From: Desertimonas flava
GTDB taxonomy: Bacteria; Actinomycetota; Acidimicrobiia; Acidimicrobiales; Ilumatobacteraceae
Assembly (NCBI RefSeq): GCF_003426815.1
Contig: NZ_QKYK01000003.1
Location: forward strand, 310,001-374,000
Direction of reading: 5' to 3'
DNA: 64,000 bases
The notes under the pieces are model-generated. The model was not told where the DNA came from, ran no database searches, and worked only from the letters and a program-made list of their open reading frames with translations. Position numbers and translations under genes: made by a program. Shown here in pieces: positions 59,101 to 64,000 of the stretch. Position 1 is the first letter of the stretch; each line of letters begins with the position of its first letter.

Positions 59101-59590
59101 GGTGACGCGGCGGACGAGCCGTGGCGGGTCCCGCACGCGACGTCACTCGTGGCACCTCGAACTGACGACCGACCCCGCCAACGTACAGGAGGCCGTGGCC
59201 ATCCTCGAGGGCGCGGCCGCGGCCCTCGCCGCCCCGCTGTTCACCACCGACGACATCGCCGAGGTCCGCGCCGTCAACCACCAGATGGCCGCCGAGCTGG
59301 GCGCCCACGACTACGAGGGCGCTGTGGAATCGGCCGCTCGGTTCCACGCTGTGTTCCGCCGGAAGTGTCCCAACCAGCACCTGCTGGCGCTGTTGCGCGA
59401 CGAATCGAGATCGCTCGAGCCTCGCAGCGCGTCCGAGGTCGCCTGCGCCCCCGGCGCGACCGTGGAGGCGCACGAACAGCTCGTCGCGTTGATCGAGGCG
59501 GGTGCGGGGTCGCGGGCGATCGAGCGTCACGTCCGCGAGCACTGCGGCACCGGCGACCTGTGCATGATCCGCCGGCCCGGCGACGGCTGA
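59101..59590 (+). pseudogene. GntR FCD-domain remnant without DNA-binding domain
   Basis: From about 59155 the frame reads as an FCD ligand-binding domain (VAILEGAAAALAAPLF, then HQMAAELGAHDYEGAVESAARFHAVF cited in parts: HQMAAELGAHDY and ESAARFHAVF, then EAHEQLVALIEAG). The winged helix-turn-helix that precedes it in full GntR proteins is missing; upstream sequence is Arg/Ser-rich and not convincing protein. It is probably a broken regulator gene rather than a working repressor. Related to the regulators at 27221 and 62476. Confidence 0.6.
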
Positions 59591-59614
59591 CGGTCACCTC
59601 GCCGCCGCATCGTC

Positions 59615-60574
59615 ATGACCTCCCAACCTGACGCCGGTATCCCTCGCCCACCCGACTCCGGCGCTCCCCGTGCGGCTGCCGACCTGCGGGTCGGTTTCGT
59701 CGGACTCGGCCGCATGGGCTGGCCGATGGCCCACAACCTCGCCGCCGCCGGCGTCCGCCTCACCGTGCGTGACAGCGACGACAGCGTCCAACAGCGCTTC
59801 CTCGACGACCACGGCGGCCGCGGGGCATCGTCACCCGCCGACTTCGCCGACGCCGACGTGGTGATCACGATGCTCCCCGACGGGAGCGTCGTTCGCCACG
59901 TGCTGCTCGAGTGGGAGGGCGGCATCGCCGGCGCCATGGCCGCCGGATCGCTCGTGGTCGACATGAGCTCGTCGGCGCCGACCGACACCCTCGAGCTGGC
60001 GGCGACCCTCGCCGCCCGGTCGATCGGTGTCGTCGACGCACCCGTCTCGGGCGGCCTGGTCCGGGCGACCGACGGCACGTTGTCGATCATGGTGGGCGGC
60101 GACGACGACGCGATCGCCCGGGCCGTCCCGCTCCTCGACGTGCTGGGCGATCCGGCGCGGCGGTTCGCGTGTGGAGGGCTGGCCAGCGGCCACGCGATGA
60201 AGGCGCTGAACAACTTCGTCGGCGCCGCCAACTACGCGGCCACCGCCGAGGCGCTCGCCATCGGTCGGGCCTTCGGACTCGCGTCGAAGACGATGGTCGA
60301 GACCATCAACGCCTCGACGGGCAGAAGCTTCGAGAGCGAGGTGGTGCTCGAACACCACGTGGTCAACGGGGCATACGCGACGGGCTTCGGGCTCGGCCTG
60401 CTCGCCAAGGACGTCGCCATCGCCGCGTCACTCGCCGAGCGTGTCGAGGTCGACGCCCCGACCGCCGAGTTGATGCACGCGAGGTGGCGCGACGCCGAGA
60501 GCAGGCTGGGCGGAGCGCGCGACCACTCTGAGGCCCACCAGGCGTGGTGGGACATCGAGCTGACGGCCGGCTGA
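59615..60574 (+). CDS. 3-hydroxyisobutyrate-dehydrogenase-like oxidoreductase, third paralogue
   Basis: The 319-residue enzyme has VGFVGLGRMGWPMAH near 26, DAPVSGGLVRATDG near 141 and catalytic Lys in HAMKALNNFVG near 196. Most similar in layout to the paralogue at 25806, including EIARWARS-like C-terminal HSEAHQAWWD. The ATG is 24 bp after the FCD remnant. Likely oxidises a 3-hydroxy acid. Followed by a carboxymuconolactone-decarboxylase gene, repeating the pair seen at 25806/26740. Confidence 0.84.
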   Translation: MTSQPDAGIPRPPDSGAPRAAADLRVGFVGLGRMGWPMAHNLAAAGVRLTVRDSDDSVQQRFLDDHGGRGASSPADFADADVVITMLPDGSVVRHVLLEWEGGIAGAMAAGSLVVDMSSSAPTDTLELAATLAARSIGVVDAPVSGGLVRATDGTLSIMVGGDDDAIARAVPLLDVLGDPARRFACGGLASGHAMKALNNFVGAANYAATAEALAIGRAFGLASKTMVETINASTGRSFESEVVLEHHVVNGAYATGFGLGLLAKDVAIAASLAERVEVDAPTAELMHARWRDAESRLGGARDHSEAHQAWWDIELTAG

Positions 60575-60635
60575 CGCCTCGACGTGACCGCCGCCGCCCA
60601 CGACGCGACATCCAGCGAGACAGGGGAAACCATCG

Positions 60636-61049
60636 ATGATCCGTGATGACGAGTACGACCGCGGCCTCGGAGTGCGCCGCGAGATCTTCGGCAGTGCCGG
60701 CGCCGAGCAGCAGACCGAGTCGACGACCGAGCTCACCGACAAGATGCAGGAGATCGTGACCCGGTGGTGCTTCGGCGACATCTGGACACGCGACGACGAA
60801 CTCTCGAGACGGCACCGCAGCCTCATCACGGTGGCCATGCTCGTCGCGTTGGGGCGTCCCCACGAGCTCAACATCCACATCCGCGGCGCCCTCGCCAACG
60901 GCGTGACGGAGCGTGAGCTGCGGGAGGTCTGCCTCCACGCCGTGCTCTACTGCGGCATCCCGTCCGCCAACGAAGGCCTCCGGGTGCTCGAAGCGGTCCT
61001 CCGCGACCGGGACCCCGAGTCGCCGTTGCTCCAGCCCGCCGCCCCCTGA
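60636..61049 (+). CDS. Carboxymuconolactone decarboxylase family protein, paralogue
   Basis: The 137-residue protein has RWCFGDIWTRDDELSRRHRS near 43, HELNIHIRGALANG near 78 and VLYCGIPSANEG near 106, closely matching the protein at 26740. It lies 61 bp downstream of the third HIBDH-like gene, so the HIBDH-CMD pair is duplicated in the cluster. A role as a decarboxylase of a lactone or carboxymuconate-like intermediate is inferred. Confidence 0.82.
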   Translation: MIRDDEYDRGLGVRREIFGSAGAEQQTESTTELTDKMQEIVTRWCFGDIWTRDDELSRRHRSLITVAMLVALGRPHELNIHIRGALANGVTERELREVCLHAVLYCGIPSANEGLRVLEAVLRDRDPESPLLQPAAP

Positions 61050-61077
61050 CCGCCGCCGCACCCGTGGGCGGCGTCAG
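61046..61077. terminator. Hairpin between convergent stop codons
   Basis: Stem CTGAC-C-GCCGCC / GGCGGC-GTCAG with a 1-nt bulge and a loop of about 9 nt. It includes both convergent stop codons and is likely a bidirectional terminator. Confidence 0.55.
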
Positions 61078-61769
61078 TACCCGGCGAGGCGACAGAGGTC
61101 GTCGACCTCGACGGCGACGAGATCGGCGGCCGAGCGCCCGGTGCGCTCGATCGCCCGGTCCGCGAGGTGGGCACCGACCTTGTAGCCGACGTGACGCCGG
61201 CCGGACGGGTGATCGAAGAACCACTCGAAGTAGTCGCCGTCGCCGAGAGCGATCAGCTCGTCGGTCCACTCCTCCACCGGCTCGCCGGGAGCGGCAAGCA
61301 ACCGCGGTCGCCCCGGACAGAGGTCGTGCTCGAAACGGGAGGCGAGGCCTTCCTCGACGGCGATCTGCACCATCCGCCGCGTCCGGGCGGGCACCAGCAG
61401 TGACCGTTCGACGGCGTTCTCCGGTCCGACCGGGTGGGGCTTCGTCGCCGAGATCAACTGGGCGCGCACGGCGTGATGGGTCTCGTGCACGAACGACGCG
61501 CGCAGGTGCTCGTCGACGATCTCCAATGGCGATCGCACGCCGCGCGGGTGGACGACCCAGTCGAGCCAGTAGGGCGTGACCAGTCGCCCCATCTCCTCCG
61601 TGTGCACGTTCGTGCGCTCGTCGTAGCGGACGGTCACGAGATATCTCGGTGACAGCGCAGGGAGATGAGTCACCACGTCGTCGTGAGCCGTGGCGAGGAC
61701 AGCGAGCACCCGGTCGCGTACCGCGTCGGGAATCTGGTCGTCGTCGGTGGGTAGGAACTCGATCTGCAC
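61074..61769 (-). CDS. DUF2268-like putative zinc metalloprotease
   Basis: The protein of about 231 residues contains HETHH within RASFVHETHHAVRAQL (HExxH zinc motif) and a C-terminal WTDELIALGDGDYFEWFF, as in the DUF2268 putative zinc-protease family. No export signal is visible. GTG 61769 is one candidate start, without a clear ribosome-binding site; the true start may lie nearby. It follows the EthD-like gene in the operon from operator 16, so a housekeeping rather than a catabolic role is possible. Confidence 0.6.
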   Translation of the reverse strand: MQIEFLPTDDDQIPDAVRDRVLAVLATAHDDVVTHLPALSPRYLVTVRYDERTNVHTEEMGRLVTPYWLDWVVHPRGVRSPLEIVDEHLRASFVHETHHAVRAQLISATKPHPVGPENAVERSLLVPARTRRMVQIAVEEGLASRFEHDLCPGRPRLLAAPGEPVEEWTDELIALGDGDYFEWFFDHPSGRRHVGYKVGAHLADRAIERTGRSAADLVAVEVDDLCRLAGY

Positions 61770-61794
61770 GAGGGTCAGCCCGTCGGGCAGACGT

Positions 61795-62397
61795 TCAGGG
61801 GGTCTTTCCGGGACCGAGTGCGACGGCCCGGAGGACCACGACGTCACCGGGCACACCGGTGGCGTCGGGCGGCGCGTCACCGACGATCAGGCTCGCCATG
61901 GTGGCGGTGGACGGCGGTGCGGCCTCGTCCACGGTGGACGGGACGATCCGGTAGAGCACCTCGCGCCCTGGCGTCGGCCCGGCCCCGACGTGTTGGCGGT
62001 ACCACCCGCCGAGCGCCTCGTCCGCGACGGCGCCCGAATCGGCCATGACCATGATCAACGAGTCGGGCAGGGCATCGAGCTCGTCCTCGTCGAGGGGGTA
62101 GAACGCCCACGACGACCTCGGCAGCGGGAACCACGACGGATGGACGATCTCGCCGGCGCTGACCGCCCCGCGCACGACCATGTTGGTCGCCTCAGGGTCC
62201 CCGTCGATGCGATAGAAGCTGGCGAAGGGGTAGTTGGCCGGGGCCGCGCTCCCCTCCACCGCCTCGATCGAGTACCGGCGCGCCTCGAGGAAGCCATCGT
62301 GAGCCAGGATCTCGTCGAGGTGATCGTCGTACCAGCGATGGAACTCGCTCTCCTCGACGGTGTCGGGCGGCCCCGAGAACACCGCGCGAAAGCTCAT
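61795..62397 (-). CDS. EthD-like dimeric alpha/beta-barrel protein, double-length
   Basis: The 200-residue protein has a first domain with EFHRWYDDHLDEILAHDGFL near 18, like the short proteins at 21021 and 21460, and a second part with WYRQHVGAGPTPGREVLYRI near 128, so it appears to be a fused pair. Such barrels act as isomerases or ligand-binding proteins. ATG 62397 has GAGCAGG 8 nt upstream. A 6-codon frame in its leader overlaps this start. Confidence 0.7.
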   Translation of the reverse strand: MSFRAVFSGPPDTVEESEFHRWYDDHLDEILAHDGFLEARRYSIEAVEGSAAPANYPFASFYRIDGDPEATNMVVRGAVSAGEIVHPSWFPLPRSSWAFYPLDEDELDALPDSLIMVMADSGAVADEALGGWYRQHVGAGPTPGREVLYRIVPSTVDEAAPPSTATMASLIVGDAPPDATGVPGDVVVLRAVALGPGKTP

Positions 62398-62414
62398 CGG
62401 TCGAACCTGCTCAT
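62394..62414 (-). CDS. Possible leaderless 6-codon leader ORF
   Basis: An ATG at 62414 lies 7 nt after the -10 of operator 16. It reads MSRFDR, and its TGA overlaps the ATG of the downstream EthD-like gene (ATGA). It may be fortuitous, because the same bases provide a GAGCAGG ribosome-binding site. Confidence 0.3.
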   Translation of the reverse strand: MSRFDR

Positions 62415-62420
62415 GCCAGG

Positions 62421-62432
62421 ATCGTATAGGAT
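62421..62432 (-). promoter_or_regulatory. Cluster operator 16 (ATCGTATAGGAT)
   Basis: Leftward TACGAT precedes the EthD-like start by 24 nt. Single-base asymmetry in the right half. Confidence 0.7.
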
Positions 62433-62475
62433 CTTGGCACGGCGTTCAAGCGGCCGGCGTCTCGCCGACGGCGAC

Positions 62476-63165
62476 TCAGTCGTGCGAACCGGTGGCGGCG
62501 CGCAGGGACGCCGCGGAGCGCTCGAGGTGGGCTCGGGCGAAGTCCTCGATGTCGGCCTCGGAGGCTCCCGACGAGATCATCTCGACGAGCCGGACGTGAT
62601 CGGCGATGTCCTGGCGGCCACCGCTGGCGCCGAAGCCGAGAATCGACGTGCGCACCCGGCGCAGCCGGGCCCGCTCCTTGGTGATCACGTCGACGAGGTG
62701 GGCGTTGGGGCACGGCTGGATGAGCACCGCGTGCAGCGCGTCGTGAGCGACGGCATATCCCTGCCCGTCGAGGCGGTCGAGCGCCTGCGCCATCGCCTCG
62801 TTGTACGCTTCGACCTCCCGGAGGTCGCTGGCGGTCAGCCTCGAGGCGGCCTGGCCGGTGGCCGCGCCCTCCAGCACCGCCATCGTCTCGATCGCCTGGA
62901 CGTACGACTCGGCGTCGACCGCGATGACGGTCGCGCCGACGTTCTGCTGGAAGTGGACGTAGCCCTCGGCTTCGAGCCGGCGGATGGCCTCCCTCACCGG
63001 GAGGGTGCTGACCTCGAGATCGCGGGCGATCCGGTCGAGCACCAGGCGGCTCCCGGGCGCGTAGGTCCCGTCGAGGATGCTGGCAAGGATCCGGTCGTAC
63101 GCGAAGTCCGTCTTCGAGGCCTGCCGCGTGCTGGCCGGGGCTGGAGAGACCTTGGACGCACTCAT
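62476..63165 (-). CDS. GntR-family regulator, FCD type, second copy
   Basis: The 229-residue regulator has a winged helix-turn-helix (LVLDRIARDLEVSTLPVREA then RRLEAEGYV at about residues 42-70) and an FCD domain with HDALHAVLI near 142 and DHVRLVEMI near 190. Close in layout to the regulator at 27221 and a second candidate for the shared operator. ATG 63165 has AGGAGG about 9 nt upstream. Its promoter region carries only a partial palindrome. Confidence 0.85.
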   Translation of the reverse strand: MSASKVSPAPASTRQASKTDFAYDRILASILDGTYAPGSRLVLDRIARDLEVSTLPVREAIRRLEAEGYVHFQQNVGATVIAVDAESYVQAIETMAVLEGAATGQAASRLTASDLREVEAYNEAMAQALDRLDGQGYAVAHDALHAVLIQPCPNAHLVDVITKERARLRRVRTSILGFGASGGRQDIADHVRLVEMISSGASEADIEDFARAHLERSAASLRAATGSHD

Positions 63166-63210
63166 GACCGCATTCCTCCTGCAAGACAGCCCGGACGCTG
63201 ACCGACCGAG

Positions 63211-63233
63211 TCGATCTTCATATCATATCGACG
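63211..63233. promoter_or_regulatory. Degenerate operator upstream of the second GntR gene
   Basis: A perfect left half ATCATA at 63222-63227 (TATGAT leftward) but a poor right half (TCGACG). Outer TCGAT and ATCGA repeats flank it. May be a weak auto-regulatory site. Confidence 0.35.
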
Positions 63234-63254
63234 AGTCGGGACATCTGCAGGGAA

Positions 63255-64000
63255 TCAGCCGTGCAGTCGCGCGATCGCGTCGCTCCCGAGCGCCGACACC
63301 GCCGCTGCGAAGATCGACGTGTCGTTGCTCACCATCACGAACGAGAAGCCACGCTCGGCAGCCGCCACCGCCCCGGCCACGTCGCCCACGGCCGTCCCGC
63401 ACGGCAGGCCGCGCGCCCGGGTCGCGGCGATCAGCCGGTCGGTCAACTCGCTGATCTCTGGGTCGTCGGCCGAACGCCCCGACGACACGGTGAGGTCCCC
63501 CATCCCGAGGAACACGGCGTCCAATCCGTCGACCTCGAGAAAGCGCTCGTGGTCGCGGAGCGCGCCGATGTCCTCGATCTGCACGCCCCTCACGATGTCG
63601 GTCCCCGTCGCCAGGTATCCCGAGAGCCCGGCGAGCCCCCACCGCCCGGCGCGGGCGGTCACGCCCAGCCCGCGCCGCCCGGCGGGGGCGAACGTCATCC
63701 CGGCAACCGCCGCCTCGGCCTCTTCGACCGTGGACACCTGGGGCACGAGGATCCCGTCGGCCCCCGAGTCCAGCAGCCGCTGGTAGAGGCTGCCCGACCG
63801 GTCGGCGACCCTGATCAGGGCGGCCATCCCCAGGGCCTGGGCGCCGAAGACGAGCTGGTACACCGTCTCGAGTCCGAGCGGGCTGTGCTCCATGTCGATG
63901 ACCACGAATTCGAAGCCGGCATCGGCGATCAGCTCCAAGGTCTCCAACGTGGGGAGCTTCACCCACGTGCCGAGGGTCGGTTCGGCCGGGCCGCGCAGCC
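63255..64000 (-). CDS. hpaI: HpaI/HpcH-type aldolase (continues past the window)
   Basis: The product opens, with its 5' end outside the window, as PTLGTWVKLPTLETLELIAD, then VVIDMEHSPLGLET near 30 and LVPQVSTVEEAEAAVAG near 85, the HpaI family signature. It cleaves 2-hydroxy-hept-2-ene-1,7-dioate-type acids to pyruvate and succinate semialdehyde, the final step after HpaD/HpaE. The semialdehyde would feed the dehydrogenase at 27997. The open frame to the window edge shows it is partial. Confidence 0.87.
   Translation of the reverse strand, partial: LRGPAEPTLGTWVKLPTLETLELIADAGFEFVVIDMEHSPLGLETVYQLVFGAQALGMAALIRVADRSGSLYQRLLDSGADGILVPQVSTVEEAEAAVAGMTFAPAGRRGLGVTARAGRWGLAGLSGYLATGTDIVRGVQIEDIGALRDHERFLEVDGLDAVFLGMGDLTVSSGRSADDPEISELTDRLIAATRARGLPCGTAVGDVAGAVAAAERGFSFVMVSNDTSIFAAAVSALGSDAIARLHG

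Noticed and set aside
7812-64000. Polyketide or antibiotic biosynthesis cluster, suggested by SnoaL, EthD-like, P450 and LLM genes
   Set aside because: No polyketide synthase, peptide synthetase or resistance genes. The enzymes present fit degradation and CoA chemistry better.

Overview
This 64 kb window is high-GC DNA, most likely from an actinobacterium. I would guess Acidimicrobiia, but that is inference. Support comes from many GTG starts, many apparently leaderless promoters, 4-bp start/stop overlaps, a DUF222/HNH endonuclease, a luciferase-like (F420-type) oxidoreductase and a Thr-rich secreted protein. I see no rRNA, tRNA, transposase, integrase or CRISPR array.

Left region, about 1-7800: a patchwork of small unrelated genes. 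These are a SET-domain protein, hypotheticals, a secreted protein, DUF2071 and DUF4375 proteins, two toxin-antitoxin pairs, two head-to-head gene remnants and a DUF222/HNH endonuclease. Seven copies of an intergenic element of about 51 bp separate the modules, all in the same orientation. Each copy has a box at offset 0 (GTCCGAnAAC-like), usually a second at offset 13, and a third at offset 36 (GTCCTGTACCGCCGG-like). In several modules the stop codon of the gene lies in or against the first box. The layout resembles an integron cassette array, but the boxes are direct repeats and I cannot fit them to attC.

Right region, about 7800-64000: one very large catabolic gene cluster. It holds two Baeyer-Villiger monooxygenases of the 4-hydroxyacetophenone monooxygenase type, esterases, amidohydrolases, two P450s, ring-cleavage dioxygenases of two classes (HpaD-like and LigAB-like), and the homoprotocatechuate lower pathway (HpaD, HpaE, fumarylacetoacetate-hydrolase-type enzymes, an RraA domain, a DapA-like lyase, HpaI at the right edge). 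Also present are semialdehyde dehydrogenases, CoA transferases, two thiolase/DUF35 pairs, enoyl-CoA hydratase, SDRs, three 3-hydroxyisobutyrate-dehydrogenase-like enzymes, carboxymuconolactone-decarboxylase-like proteins, a DhaK/DhaL kinase, cupins, SnoaL and EthD-like small proteins. Two GntR/FCD and two LysR regulators lie inside it.

The unifying signal is a 12-bp palindrome, consensus ATC(A/G)TATA(C/T)GAT, found at about 16 promoters across the cluster. Its right half doubles as the -10 hexamer (TATGAT/TACGAT). In several cases the start codon lies 7-10 nt after that hexamer, so the message would be leaderless. One of the GntR regulators carries the site over its own start, which makes it the obvious candidate repressor. 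The whole region therefore looks like one regulon for degrading an aromatic, probably ketone- or methoxy-bearing compound: oxidation by BVMO or P450, ester hydrolysis, ring cleavage, then aldolase cleavage to pyruvate and a semialdehyde. The substrate is not known.
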